This document shows positions 22,860 through 32,068 of a stretch of 64,000 nucleotides of DNA, piece after piece. How positions within the stretch are numbered: the first letter of the stretch is position 1; each line of letters starts with the position of its first letter. The stretch spans positions 692,424-756,423 of the forward strand of contig NZ_JAHNZO010000001.1 of the NCBI RefSeq assembly GCF_018998565.1, in the 5' to 3' direction. The notes under the pieces were generated by a model. It did not search any database. It was given only the letters and a program-made list of their open reading frames with translations, and was not told the origin of the DNA. Source of the stretch: Paenibacillus oleatilyticus (lineage in GTDB: Bacteria; Bacillota; Bacilli; Paenibacillales; NBRC-103111). A program made the translations under genes and the position numbers.

Positions 22860-24926
22860 TTACTCCAGCCTCGAACAAATCAGCTCGCCCGTTCGGGCAT
22901 CGATCCATCGGATTTCCAGGCCTTTTTCCTTGTGCACCAAGCGGTACTTCAAAGCGTAGCGGCGCCTTTTGCCGTTGCCCGAGTAATCGATCTCCCACCT
23001 CAGCTTCAGGTCGAGAGCTTCCGCATAAATCCGGCGCGCCTCCGGCTCGTCTATGAGCGGTGTTACCTCGACGGCCTGCAACTGAACCGGATCGACGGAT
23101 GGACCCATCACGTGTCCGATTCGTCCCGACGTCTTGTTGACGGACAACCGGATGTGCTCCAGCTCCAGCCAGACGCCCTGCTTCCCGATGCGGAAATCGA
23201 AATGCTCCCTATCGGAATCGGGTGCCTCCTCCTGCTGCCGCAACTGCAAAAACGGCGCCAGCCCGGGCTGCATACGGGTCAAAAATCCAAGCGCGATGTC
23301 CAAGCACGCGTCCCGTGACAGACTCAGCTCCCCTGGAATCTCCTCTTCAAAACGAATAAACGACACCAGCCTTCCGCCGACCGGATCGATCTTCGCTTTC
23401 AGCGTCTCCTCCGACCGCTGCCGGAAAAAGGCATCCAGCGAACGGTCCTCTGACGCCACCGGCTCCCAATCGCGCCGCCGCCAGACGAGACCGGTCATGC
23501 AGTCGTCCATTTCCACTTCCCTCAGCAGCTCGTACCGCTCCGGATCGATGCCGAGCAGCTCCTGAACGTCCTGCGCCGTCCGGACGGCCGGAGCCTCGAC
23601 CGCAGGCAGCTCGGGAACAGGCAGCCATACGGCTGGCTCCTCGGATTCCGTGTCTTCGTCGGCTGCTTCGCGGGCCTCTTCTACCCCATCTGCCCGGAAA
23701 TGCATCCAGCGGGTTCCCGGTTCGTAGACGAGCCTCAGCTCATCCTTTTCCGCGTCGTCGACGGACTTGTGAAGGAAGTGCAGCCGCAGGTCCAGCTTGG
23801 CGGTATCCGCAATCTGGCGCAGAAGCTGCTCCTTCGGAACAATAGACTCCGGGTTTTTCGGTTTCGTCTGCCGCCCGAAATACCGGAAGTCGCTGACGAT
23901 GCCGCTGCGGTGAACCTTGACCCGGAAGCCCGACATCGGCAGCGGCAGCCCCATGATCTCCTGCTCGTAGAAAAATAACATCCCGGAGTCTGCGGACTTG
24001 GTACGCGTCAGGGAAAACGGCTTCAGCGCACCAGGATAATGGTCGAGCGCGAACTTCTCCGCCCGGAGCCGCAATTGTTCCACAGTCAGCTCCGGCAAAT
24101 CGCCGGCCGCCTCCTCCACATCGATCGTATACTCGATCAGATCCCCTTGACCGTTAAGCTCCACGGACATGCCGCTCTCCTTGCCGGGCTTGCTCCATAC
24201 GGGATCCTCGCCCGCTTTGGTCCAGACGAACATCGCCCGGCTGCCTTCGCGCTTGTCTTCGTGATAATCCGCAATCGTAAGCTCGTACGCTTCCGGGATG
24301 TCAAAGAGCTCCTCCGTCCGCAGCTTTAACTCGGCCAGCTTGTGCTGCAAGGCTTCCTCGGCGGATAATTCGGAAGGTTCAGCCGATGGAGACGGTCTTG
24401 AGCCTGCCGGTTCGTTCGGGTCGGCGTATCGTTTGCGCAATTCCTTCAACCCCCTGTGCAAAATGGTTTTCACCGTGCCTGCCGGCTTGCGGAGCAAAAC
24501 GGCGATCTCCTCGATCGTCATATCGTGCCAATATTTAAACGCGATCACCTGTCTCTGCTTCGGCTCTAGCTGCTGGACCGCCGTACGCAAGTCGAGACGT
24601 TCGTCGGGATCGGGCGCGAGAGCCGGCTGACGTTCGGCCGCACGGCTATCGTCCGGCACCAGCCGCTGTCGTTTGTCCAGCGCCGTCAACGCGCAGTTGA
24701 TGACGATGCGGGTCAGCCACGTGGCGAAAAACTGCGGCTGCTTCAGCTTTGGCAGTCCAACAAGCGCCTTGTAGATCGCCTCGTGGACCACATCCTCCGC
24801 GTCCATGTCCTGCCGCACGTAATAATAGGCAATCCGGCGCAGGCGGTCCTGCTGTTCCTCGATCAAAGCCAGAAAGGCCGCGTGATTTCCCGCTTGGGCT
24901 TCTCTGACCCGGTCGCTTTGGTTCAT
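22860..24926 (-). CDS. ECF sigma factor fused to long YcdB/YcdC-type C-terminal region
   Basis: A 688-residue protein. Residues 1-165 are a complete ECF sigma factor: region 2 (YVRQDMDAEDVVHEAIYKAL), region 4 (LEPKQRQVIAFKYWHDMTIEEIAVLLRKPAGTVKTILHRGL, cited as FKYWHDMTIEEIA and GTVKTILHRGLKELR). The remaining 520 residues contain at least two copies of a PepSY-like/YcdB-YcdC unit (FYEQEIMGLPLPMSGFRVKV near 335 and RLSVNKTSGRIGHV near 605), separated by an acidic linker. No transmembrane helix is present, so these repeats, usually extracytoplasmic, would be cytosolic. Start ATG 24926 has GGGAGGGGAAGG; an upstream ATG (24971) lacks a site. Confidence 0.85.
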   Translation of the reverse strand: MNQSDRVREAQAGNHAAFLALIEEQQDRLRRIAYYYVRQDMDAEDVVHEAIYKALVGLPKLKQPQFFATWLTRIVINCALTALDKRQRLVPDDSRAAERQPALAPDPDERLDLRTAVQQLEPKQRQVIAFKYWHDMTIEEIAVLLRKPAGTVKTILHRGLKELRKRYADPNEPAGSRPSPSAEPSELSAEEALQHKLAELKLRTEELFDIPEAYELTIADYHEDKREGSRAMFVWTKAGEDPVWSKPGKESGMSVELNGQGDLIEYTIDVEEAAGDLPELTVEQLRLRAEKFALDHYPGALKPFSLTRTKSADSGMLFFYEQEIMGLPLPMSGFRVKVHRSGIVSDFRYFGRQTKPKNPESIVPKEQLLRQIADTAKLDLRLHFLHKSVDDAEKDELRLVYEPGTRWMHFRADGVEEAREAADEDTESEEPAVWLPVPELPAVEAPAVRTAQDVQELLGIDPERYELLREVEMDDCMTGLVWRRRDWEPVASEDRSLDAFFRQRSEETLKAKIDPVGGRLVSFIRFEEEIPGELSLSRDACLDIALGFLTRMQPGLAPFLQLRQQEEAPDSDREHFDFRIGKQGVWLELEHIRLSVNKTSGRIGHVMGPSVDPVQLQAVEVTPLIDEPEARRIYAEALDLKLRWEIDYSGNGKRRRYALKYRLVHKEKGLEIRWIDARTGELICSRLE

Positions 24927-25623
24927 GTCCTTCCCCTCCCGTGTATACCCTTTAGACCGGTGAGAGCGCATTTAGGTTTCAGAGTTTTGAAAAAACATTA
25001 TTCAACTCGGCCTTGATGTGTTGCGGATGTCGCCAAGCATACGCTCGATTCCCGCTGCACGGTAGCCTTTGCACACTATCGAGCTTTTTCGTCAAAATTA
25101 TACATTTTATCCCAAAAAAAAGCTTTTCCCTCTCCCACTATCAACCTTCCCTTCCGAACGCCCCCTCGGCACGTCGTTCTTTTGACCTACGCTTTCATCC
25201 TCCCGGGCACACGCCATCCGATAATTTTGCGGTCGCCCTCCACCCGTTTAACCTATGGTTATTTCATTAACAGCCTTCCCGTCATTTTCTTTTTGAAAAC
25301 GAATACATTTTATTAAAATTGTATTGAAAACACTGGTATATTGTGGTAGCTTGGTAATATATTTTTACAATCTTAATATTACAAATCACCCAGTAATCTT
25401 TCACCACACCTAGAATTTGGGACGAGCATTCACTTCCATCCGGGCCTTCCTCCATGCTCCCGCCGTCCCCGAGCCGCTAGTCCTGCTGCTCTACTCCCTA
25501 CTTCATTAGAACCTGCATAACCAACGCGGCAGTCGATGCGTCTTGCGTAATTTTTGCCAAGGGATCACAGAACGATTCATCGTCGTTCTTGATTATATAA
25601 AATAATGAAAAAGGAGCGAGCTT
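24927..25623. other. 697-bp intergenic region, AT-rich in its right half
   Basis: No convincing coding region, tRNA or T-box/riboswitch signature was seen between the sigma gene (minus) and the peptide-binding lipoprotein (plus). The stretch 25265-25400 is strongly AT-rich. A TATAAA-like box near 25594 precedes the lipoprotein gene, whose AAAAAGGAG site lies close to the ATG. The promoter of the sigma gene should lie in the left part but has no obvious boxes. Confidence 0.5.
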
Positions 25624-27297
25624 ATGAAGATTCGCAAATGGCTGGCTACAACGGTCATCCTGACTGTTGTCGGCGCAACGGCAGCCGGATGTACTGGCGG
25701 CAACACCGGTACGACCCCCGGTACGGGAACCGAAGGCGGCGAGAAGAGCGCTGCCCCCAAGCAAGAAATTACCCTTAACTTCAGGACGGAACCGGGGGCG
25801 ATGGACGTCTCCAAATCGACGCAGGTGGCAGCGTTTACCGTCATGAACGCCGTTAGCGAAGGGCTGTACCGTCTGAATAAGGACGGCAAAGCCGAGCCGG
25901 GGCTGGCGAAAGACATGCCGAAAATTTCGGAGGACGGTAAAACGTACACGATCCAGCTCAAAGACAATTTGGTCTATTCCGACGGCCAGCCGGTCAAAGC
26001 CGAAGACTTCGTCTACTCGTATCAGCGTACGTTGGACCCTTCGACCAAGGCGTTGTATGCGTTTATGGTGGCTTGGGTTAAGGGCGGGGCGGACGTGCAA
26101 AAAGCCAAGACCCCCCAAGAGCTCGAAGCGGCGAAGAAGGCGCTCGGCGTCAAGGCGCTGGATGATAAAACCGTGGAAATCACCTTGGAACGTCCGATTC
26201 CATTCTTCACCGAGCAATTATCGTTCCTGCAATTTTTCCCGCAACGCAAAGACATCGTCGAGAAATACGGCGACAAAAACGGCGGAGACGCAGAATCTGC
26301 CATCGGCCCGGGTCCGTTCAAGCTGGCTCAATGGGACCATGAGCAGCAGCTCGTCTTAGTGAAAAATGATAAATATTGGGACAAAGATAAAGTCAAACTG
26401 GAAAAAATTACACTGAACATCGTCAAAGACGAAAACACCGGTCTAAACCTGTTCCAAACCGGAGCGACCCAGCTGCAAAACATCACCCGCGAGAGCATCA
26501 ACCAATGGGAAGGAAAGCCGGAATTCGTCCTGCAGCCCGAGCTGTCTTCCTGGTATATTAAGATGAGCCAGGATAACGTCCCGGCCTTCAAAAACAAAAA
26601 AGTCCGTCAAGCGCTGGCGCTTGCCATCGATTCCAAAGCATTCATCGAAACGGTTACAGGCAAAGGCCCCGTACCGGCTACCGGCTTCGTACCGAACGGA
26701 ACGAGCGACGGCAATGGTGGAGAGTTCCGTAAAAAAGCAGGCGACCTACGGCCGAAATTCGATCCGGCCAAAGCGAAGCAATTGCTGCAAGAAGGCTTGA
26801 AAGAGCTGGGTGTAGCGCAGCTGCCGAAGTTCAAGCTTCAAGCGGACGACAACGGGGTCGGACCGAAATCCGTCGAGTTCATCCTCGCCCAGTGGAAGCA
26901 AAATCTCGGCGTCGACGCCATCGGCGAGCCGGTTCCGCACAAGCTCCGGGTGGACAACGAGAACAACCACAAATACGAAGCGTCTCTCTCCGGCTGGAGC
27001 GCCGATTACAACGATCCGATGACGTTCCTCGAAATGTTCGTGACCGGCAACGAATTCAACGATGCCGGTTGGTCCAATGCCGAATACGACAAGTTAATTA
27101 AAGGCGCGCAAGTCGAGATGGACAAAGCGAAACGTTCCCAGTTAATGGTCGACGGCGAAAAAATACTGATGGAGGAAATGCCGCTCATCCCGAACTACTT
27201 CCGCTCCCTGAGCTGGCTCAAAGACCCGAAGCTGCAAGGTGTGGTCTTCCCGCCGTACGCGCTTGAATATGAACTCAAGTGGGCGTATGTGAAGTAA
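25624..27297 (+). CDS. Oligopeptide ABC transporter substrate-binding lipoprotein (OppA/DppE type)
   Basis: A 557-residue SBP_bac_5 protein. A lipoprotein signal ends at TAAGC with the modified cysteine at residue 23. The family markers LNFRTEPGAMDVSKST, ISEDGKTYTIQLKDNLVYSDGQPVKAEDFVYSYQR (cited as YSDGQPVKAEDFVYSYQR) and GWSADYNDPMTFLEMF are present, closest to OppA/MppA/DppE. It should capture peptides at the membrane outer face. No permease or ATPase genes adjoin it, so it is an orphan that must use a transporter encoded elsewhere. It has its own terminator. Confidence 0.93.
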   Translation: MKIRKWLATTVILTVVGATAAGCTGGNTGTTPGTGTEGGEKSAAPKQEITLNFRTEPGAMDVSKSTQVAAFTVMNAVSEGLYRLNKDGKAEPGLAKDMPKISEDGKTYTIQLKDNLVYSDGQPVKAEDFVYSYQRTLDPSTKALYAFMVAWVKGGADVQKAKTPQELEAAKKALGVKALDDKTVEITLERPIPFFTEQLSFLQFFPQRKDIVEKYGDKNGGDAESAIGPGPFKLAQWDHEQQLVLVKNDKYWDKDKVKLEKITLNIVKDENTGLNLFQTGATQLQNITRESINQWEGKPEFVLQPELSSWYIKMSQDNVPAFKNKKVRQALALAIDSKAFIETVTGKGPVPATGFVPNGTSDGNGGEFRKKAGDLRPKFDPAKAKQLLQEGLKELGVAQLPKFKLQADDNGVGPKSVEFILAQWKQNLGVDAIGEPVPHKLRVDNENNHKYEASLSGWSADYNDPMTFLEMFVTGNEFNDAGWSNAEYDKLIKGAQVEMDKAKRSQLMVDGEKILMEEMPLIPNYFRSLSWLKDPKLQGVVFPPYALEYELKWAYVK

Positions 27298-27309
27298 GCC
27301 CGAGCTAAA

Positions 27310-27363
27310 AAAGGCGAAAGCCGTCCTTTCCGTTGAAAAGCCAACGGAGGACGGCTTTTTTTC
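27310..27363 (+). terminator. Strong terminator after the peptide-binding protein
   Basis: AAGCCGTCCTTTCCGTTG and CAACGGAGGACGGCTT form a long stem with loop AAAAGC, followed by TTTTTTT. Confidence 0.95.
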
Positions 27364-27453
27364 ATGAAGGCGCCATTGTTAGACCCAGGGCTTCGCCTTA
27401 TAATCAGGGTATCGCTTAACAGCAGCGTTAGCTGCCCGAAAGGAGAGTCCCGC

Positions 27454-28644
27454 ATGGCATCGGCTTCATCCCGCCCAAGAGCGGTCATTATCGGCGCCGG
27501 TATCGGCGGATTGTCCGCAGCCATTGCGCTGCAAACCACAGGGTGGGACGTCTCAGTCTACGAGAGGACCCGCTCCCTGTCAGGCATCGGCGCCGGCATC
27601 GCGCTCGCCGCCAATGCCATGAAAGCGCTGCGGCAGCTTGGAGCGGACGAGCAGGTAAGTCGCCTCGGAGCCCCTGTACGGCAAGCGGATATTTATACAT
27701 CGGACGGACGGCTGCTGGTGTCGCTGCCGACAGAAGAGCAAGCCCGACGCTACGGGTCGCAGAGCTACCTGATCCACCGGGCCGATCTGCATTCTGTTCT
27801 GCTCGGCCGTTTGGAGCCCGGGACGGTGTGTACGGATAAGAAATTGCTCCGCTGGGAGCAAAACGAGCGAAGCGTCAAGGCCGTCTTCGAGGACGGCACG
27901 ACCGCCGAAGGGGACGTGCTGATCGGCGCCGACGGCCTGCACTCCGCCGTTCGGGCGCAGCTCTTCGGCGAGAGCGCCCCGCTTCGTTATGCCGGATATA
28001 CCGCGCTGCGGGGCATTGCACATTGGTACGACGAACGCTACCCGTTCGAACAGGGCGGCGGCTTCGAGGCCTGGGGGCCGGGCAAGCGGTTCGGCGTGTC
28101 GGCGATCGGACAAGGGCGCCTCTTCTGGTTCGCCGCCGTCAACGCGCCGCAAGGCCAAGAGCTCCCTCCCCCCGAGAGAAAGGCGGCCGCGATGCGCCAA
28201 TTTCGCGGCTGGATGGAGCCGATCGAGGCGCTGATCGCCGCGACCGATGAGGCCTCCATCCTTTCTCACGATATTTTCGACCGCCGGCCGCTCGCCGGCT
28301 GGAGTCGGGGGCGCGTGACCTTGCTCGGCGACGCCGCGCATCCGATGCTGCCCAACCTTGGGCAAGGCGGGGCGCAGGCAATGGAGGACGCCCTTGCGCT
28401 AACCCGCTGCCTGCGGCAGGCATACGGCACGCCGGGCACGCCCGGTGTCGCCGCTGCTCTGCGGCAATATGAGCAGGAGCGGTTCGGACGGACCGCGCTG
28501 GTCGTCCGCAGGTCGCGCGCGATGGGCCGGATGGTGCAGCTCGCGCCCCCCTCCGCCATTGCCGTCCGAAACCGGCTGCTTCGCCTGCTCCCCGCCCGGA
28601 TGCAAATCCGTCGCCTGGATTGGCTGGTCGGGTATGAGCCCTGA
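27454..28644 (+). CDS. FAD-dependent monooxygenase (UbiH/PHBH-like)
   Basis: A 396-residue flavoprotein. The N-terminal Rossmann motif is VIIGAGIGGLSAAIAL, the DG-type motif is GDVLIGADGLHSAVR, and the FAD ribityl-binding motif is LLGDAAHPMLPNLGQGG. It probably hydroxylates an aromatic or related small molecule with NAD(P)H and oxygen. Start ATG 27454 has AAAGGAG. The earlier in-frame ATG at 27364 sits in the preceding terminator. A promoter TTGTTA-N17-TATAAT at 27376-27404 reads toward it. It converges with the DmpA-like gene, so it is not in that operon. Confidence 0.88.
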   Translation: MASASSRPRAVIIGAGIGGLSAAIALQTTGWDVSVYERTRSLSGIGAGIALAANAMKALRQLGADEQVSRLGAPVRQADIYTSDGRLLVSLPTEEQARRYGSQSYLIHRADLHSVLLGRLEPGTVCTDKKLLRWEQNERSVKAVFEDGTTAEGDVLIGADGLHSAVRAQLFGESAPLRYAGYTALRGIAHWYDERYPFEQGGGFEAWGPGKRFGVSAIGQGRLFWFAAVNAPQGQELPPPERKAAAMRQFRGWMEPIEALIAATDEASILSHDIFDRRPLAGWSRGRVTLLGDAAHPMLPNLGQGGAQAMEDALALTRCLRQAYGTPGTPGVAAALRQYEQERFGRTALVVRRSRAMGRMVQLAPPSAIAVRNRLLRLLPARMQIRRLDWLVGYEP

Positions 28645-28655
28645 ACCCTGGCTGC

Positions 28656-29738
28656 TCAGCGCTCCAGTACAGCCAGCACTTCTTCTACCGGCAGAGCAGC
28701 AATCGTTCTTCCTTGGCGCCCCGCGGTCGTCTCCGCCATAAACAGGGAGTTATAGATCGCTTCCTCGGTCGCCTCCGTGACGGCACGGAAGCAGTCGGAC
28801 ATCAGTCGGCCGTCTTCGCGAACGACGCGGAGCTCCAGCACACCGGAAGCCGGCGTATGCGGAATGCGGTTGCCGTTGCTGAAGGCGATCGCGATGTCGC
28901 CGCTTCCGTGATGGGCGATCGAGCCGGTACGCGCCAAGCCGAAGCCCGCCCGCTTGGCAATCCGCTTCAGTTGGCGGGCGTCCATCGGCAAGTCGGTGCC
29001 AATCACGATGATGATCGAGCCGTCGTTGTCCCGCGCTTCCTCCGGCTTCGCCCGAAGGGATTCGCCCACAGGCTTTCCAAGTATGGTCAAGTCTTCCCCA
29101 AGGCCGAAGTTCGTCAGCACCAGGACGCCGAAATGGTAAATGGCCCCATCGACTTCCACCTGTCTGGACGATGTCCCGATTCCTCCCTTGTAGCCGAAGC
29201 AGACCATCCCGGTTCCGGCTCCGACGGACCCTTCCGAGACGCGGTGGTCCTTGGCTGCCCATCCCAGTCGGATCGCTTCCATCGCGTGCTCCGGACGGAC
29301 GTGAAGCCCTCTCATATCGTTCAACAGCGAGTCGTTGCACTCCCCCGTGACGACGTTTAGAGAGCCGTCGCGGTCTCCGATCCCGTCATCCTGCGCCAGC
29401 ATGTAACGAAGCGTCCCTTCGGTCACCGCCGGCACGCCGAACGTATTCGTCAGCATAATCGGCGATTCGATGACGCCCAGCTCGTCCACTTGAACCAGAC
29501 CGGCCGTTTTGCCGAAGCCGTTGATCACATGCGCCGCAGCAACCGTTTTCTCGCGAAACCAATCACCCGAATGCGGTAAAATCGCCGTGACCCCCGTCCG
29601 GACGCAAGCATCGGGGCGGTCCTCTTTTAATGTCACATGCCCTACGGATACTCCGGGGACATCCGTGATGCTGTTATACTGTCCGGTCGGCAGCTTTCCG
29701 ATGGTAAATCCGTAATCGCGCAGTCGTTTTCTGCTCAT
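28656..29738 (-). CDS. P1/S58-family aminopeptidase, DmpA-like (L-aminopeptidase/D-esterase)
   Basis: A 360-residue N-terminal-nucleophile hydrolase. The start (FTIGKLPTGQYNSITDVPGVSVGH) and the segment DNDGSIIIVIGTD match DmpA/BapA, which cut themselves before the serine; here the nucleophile would be S241 with G240 before it and N210 (VLTNFG) nearby. Such enzymes release N-terminal residues from small peptides, including D-Ala or beta-amino acid peptides. It is the last gene of a four-gene minus-strand operon with D-amino acid transaminase, M19 dipeptidase and an S12 hydrolase, supporting work on D-amino-acid peptides. Confidence 0.9.
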   Translation of the reverse strand: MSRKRLRDYGFTIGKLPTGQYNSITDVPGVSVGHVTLKEDRPDACVRTGVTAILPHSGDWFREKTVAAAHVINGFGKTAGLVQVDELGVIESPIMLTNTFGVPAVTEGTLRYMLAQDDGIGDRDGSLNVVTGECNDSLLNDMRGLHVRPEHAMEAIRLGWAAKDHRVSEGSVGAGTGMVCFGYKGGIGTSSRQVEVDGAIYHFGVLVLTNFGLGEDLTILGKPVGESLRAKPEEARDNDGSIIIVIGTDLPMDARQLKRIAKRAGFGLARTGSIAHHGSGDIAIAFSNGNRIPHTPASGVLELRVVREDGRLMSDCFRAVTEATEEAIYNSLFMAETTAGRQGRTIAALPVEEVLAVLER

Positions 29739-29752
29739 AAGCTATTCTCCCT

Positions 29753-31081
29753 CTATTCGTTTACGCGCCGCAGCATGCGGGAGCCGTAGAAGGCCGCCCA
29801 AGCCTGCGGCTCATCCTTGAAGAAGAAGCGGATCGGATAGCCGCTGTCTGCGATAACAAGCGTACGCTCGTCGCTGGCCCGCAGCGCCAAGGCTTTGCCG
29901 TCAATGACAGCAACAGGCGAATTACCTTCAAGCACGATTTCGACGCTGCCGCCCTCGGCGGACCGGTAAGCGCCGGCCAGACGCCGCAGCTCCTCCGGAG
30001 AGGCCTCGTACGTCGGCTCCACGCTGCTCTTTTGCTCCAAGGGGAAGCCGAGCGCTGTGTTGACGGCCGCCAGCCACAGCTCGTTTGCGGGCACGTTCGC
30101 CACGTTCGTCAAGACGGCGGCCACAAGCCCGCGTTCGGGCACGAAGCCAAAATACGACGATACCCCGGGCTGACCGCCTCCGTGCTCGACAAGCGTAACG
30201 CCGGAGTAATCGGGAGTCACCCGCAGCGCACAGCCGTAAAACACATTTCTTCCGATCCGGTGAATCGGCTCCCGCATCTGCCTTAAGCTTTCGCTCCGCG
30301 CCACGGGGCGGTCGTTCGAAGGCTCGGCCTCGTCCAAGTAAATTTGCCCGTATTTCAGCAGATCGCGTACCGTCGACCGGATACCCCCGCCCGCTTCGTA
30401 GTTCCCCAGCTTGGGCCACGGCACCTCGTCCAGCGTCCGCGTGCCGCCGCGCTTCACATACGGCACGGAGACATTATCCCAAGCGGCCAGCTCGTCCAGA
30501 CTGAACGTCGACCGCTGCATCTGCAGCGGCTCCAGAATCCGCTCCGTGATCGCCGTTCGGAACGGGCGGCCCGTCAGCCGTTCGATGATCGCCCCGAGCA
30601 GCAGAAACGTGTCGTTGCAGTAGCTGAAATAGTCCCCCGGTGCTCCCAAAAGCTCAATCTCTTCGTTCGCCAAATAGTCGAGGTGTTCGGTAAACTGCCG
30701 AAGCTCCTCCCGGCGGCGCATGGGCGGGACGCCCGCCGTATGGGAAAGCAAATGCCGCACGCGAATCCCTTCGCTCTGCCTCCCGCCGGAAGTGCGCAGC
30801 GTGAACTCGGGAAGGTGCTTCGTGACAGGATCGTCCAGCGAAAGCTTCCCTTCCTCCGCGAGCTGCATGATGGCTAAGGCCGTGAACGACTTGGTAACGG
30901 ACGCGATGCCGAACACCGTATCCGGGGTAACCGGCTCACCCGTTTGCATATTTCTAACGCCGAACCCCTGCTGATAGACGGTCTCCCCGCGCAGCGAGAC
31001 GGCCACGGCCGCCCCGGGGATCGCTTCTTTCTCCATCATCGCCTTCATATAGGCTTCGAATCCGGACCAGTTGCCGGTCAT
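29753..31081 (-). CDS. Serine hydrolase of the class C beta-lactamase/S12 family
   Basis: A 442-residue penicillin-recognising hydrolase. SxxK is S61-V-T-K64, the YxN motif is YCN (in DYFSYCNDTFLL), and a VEHGGGQPG segment takes the place of KTG. A C-terminal beta domain follows. No signal peptide is visible, so it is probably cytoplasmic; D-aminopeptidase or esterase activity is more likely than beta-lactam resistance. I prefer ATG 31081 over GTG 31084 on spacing to GGAGGT. Fourteen bases separate it from the DmpA-like gene. Confidence 0.87.
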   Translation of the reverse strand: MTGNWSGFEAYMKAMMEKEAIPGAAVAVSLRGETVYQQGFGVRNMQTGEPVTPDTVFGIASVTKSFTALAIMQLAEEGKLSLDDPVTKHLPEFTLRTSGGRQSEGIRVRHLLSHTAGVPPMRRREELRQFTEHLDYLANEEIELLGAPGDYFSYCNDTFLLLGAIIERLTGRPFRTAITERILEPLQMQRSTFSLDELAAWDNVSVPYVKRGGTRTLDEVPWPKLGNYEAGGGIRSTVRDLLKYGQIYLDEAEPSNDRPVARSESLRQMREPIHRIGRNVFYGCALRVTPDYSGVTLVEHGGGQPGVSSYFGFVPERGLVAAVLTNVANVPANELWLAAVNTALGFPLEQKSSVEPTYEASPEELRRLAGAYRSAEGGSVEIVLEGNSPVAVIDGKALALRASDERTLVIADSGYPIRFFFKDEPQAWAAFYGSRMLRRVNE

Positions 31082-31111
31082 CACAGCACCTCCATAAACT
31101 GCGCGGTCCGC

Positions 31112-32038
31112 TTACTTCGGACGGTTGCGCAAAAAGTTCTCGGCGGCAAATCCCCGCACTTCTTCTTCCTTATAATATTTTAGCAGCTCATTGATCAAGT
31201 TTTGGCTTTTGCCCGCGTGTTCCAAGTCTGCGACAAATTCCGAAATGCCGTCAAAATCCGAACCGAGCCCGATATGCCGCACGCCGCCGAGCGCACACAA
31301 ATGATCGATATGCTTTAACAAATCGGCGATCGCTACATGCCTTTCCCGCTTCACAAAGGCAGGACAATAAATAACGTGAGCCGTCCCGCCCTTCGCAAAC
31401 AGCGCCTTGGCCTGTTCGTCCGTTAAATTGCGCGGGTGATCGCAAACCGCACGCGCGTTGGCGTGGCTCGCCATCGGATATTCCGCCAGCTCAACCACAT
31501 CCCAGAACGCCCGCTCGCACAGATGAGCGACGTCGGTCAGCAGCCGGTGCTCGTTATTGAAGCGCACAATGTCCCGGCCGAACGAGGTCAACCCGGCACC
31601 GCGCGGCTCCAGCACGCCATCGGCCGCGAGATTGGCGTAGTTCCAGGTCAAGCCAACCGCACGCACGCCGAGCTGGTATAAAATGTTCAGCTGGCGCAGG
31701 TCGTTGCCGATAGGATCGACACCTTCCAGCGTCAGCATGGCTCCGATCTGCCCCGGTCCGAGCGCGTCGAAATCGGCCCAGTCTCGAATCTGCTTCATCT
31801 CCGGATGCTTCCCAAGCACCTCGTCGTAGAAATAATGAATCTGATCCAGCGCCGCTTGAAACTTCTGCTCTGCCTTAAGATGAGGCGGAACGAAGACGGC
31901 AAAGCACTGGGCCTTCACGCCACCCTGCTGCAGCCTTGCCTTGTTCGTTGCCAGTTCCTCCGAGCTGCCGTACGACAGCTGCCCGCCGCTTTTCCAGAGC
32001 TTATACAGCGCGTCGCAATGAAAGTCGATGATATCCAT
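31112..32038 (-). CDS. Membrane-dipeptidase-type (M19) dipeptidase
   Basis: A 308-residue zinc dipeptidase of the amidohydrolase fold. Metal ligands are H and D in DFHCD (residues 5-9), a Glu in LTLEGVDPIG, and histidines in DVAHL and SHANARAVCDHPRNL. The family hydrolyses dipeptides and tolerates C-terminal D-residues, including L-Xaa-D-Xaa. No secretion signal. ATG 32038 (MDIIDFHCD) has GAGGGG upstream. The gene lies between the D-amino acid transaminase gene and the S12 hydrolase gene, so liberated D-amino acids could feed the transaminase. Confidence 0.92.
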   Translation of the reverse strand: MDIIDFHCDALYKLWKSGGQLSYGSSEELATNKARLQQGGVKAQCFAVFVPPHLKAEQKFQAALDQIHYFYDEVLGKHPEMKQIRDWADFDALGPGQIGAMLTLEGVDPIGNDLRQLNILYQLGVRAVGLTWNYANLAADGVLEPRGAGLTSFGRDIVRFNNEHRLLTDVAHLCERAFWDVVELAEYPMASHANARAVCDHPRNLTDEQAKALFAKGGTAHVIYCPAFVKRERHVAIADLLKHIDHLCALGGVRHIGLGSDFDGISEFVADLEHAGKSQNLINELLKYYKEEEVRGFAAENFLRNRPK

Positions 32039-32068
32039 ATTTCCCCTCATTTCTTGATCCAGCCTTTT

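Noticed and set aside
24927..25623. T-box or riboswitch before the peptide-binding protein
   Set aside because: No T-box GGTGGxACCGCG, specifier loop or known aptamer core was found in the 697-bp spacer.
29753..31081. Beta-lactam resistance gene
   Set aside because: SxxK and YxN are present, but there is no signal peptide and no clear KTG box, and the operon context favours peptide or ester hydrolysis.
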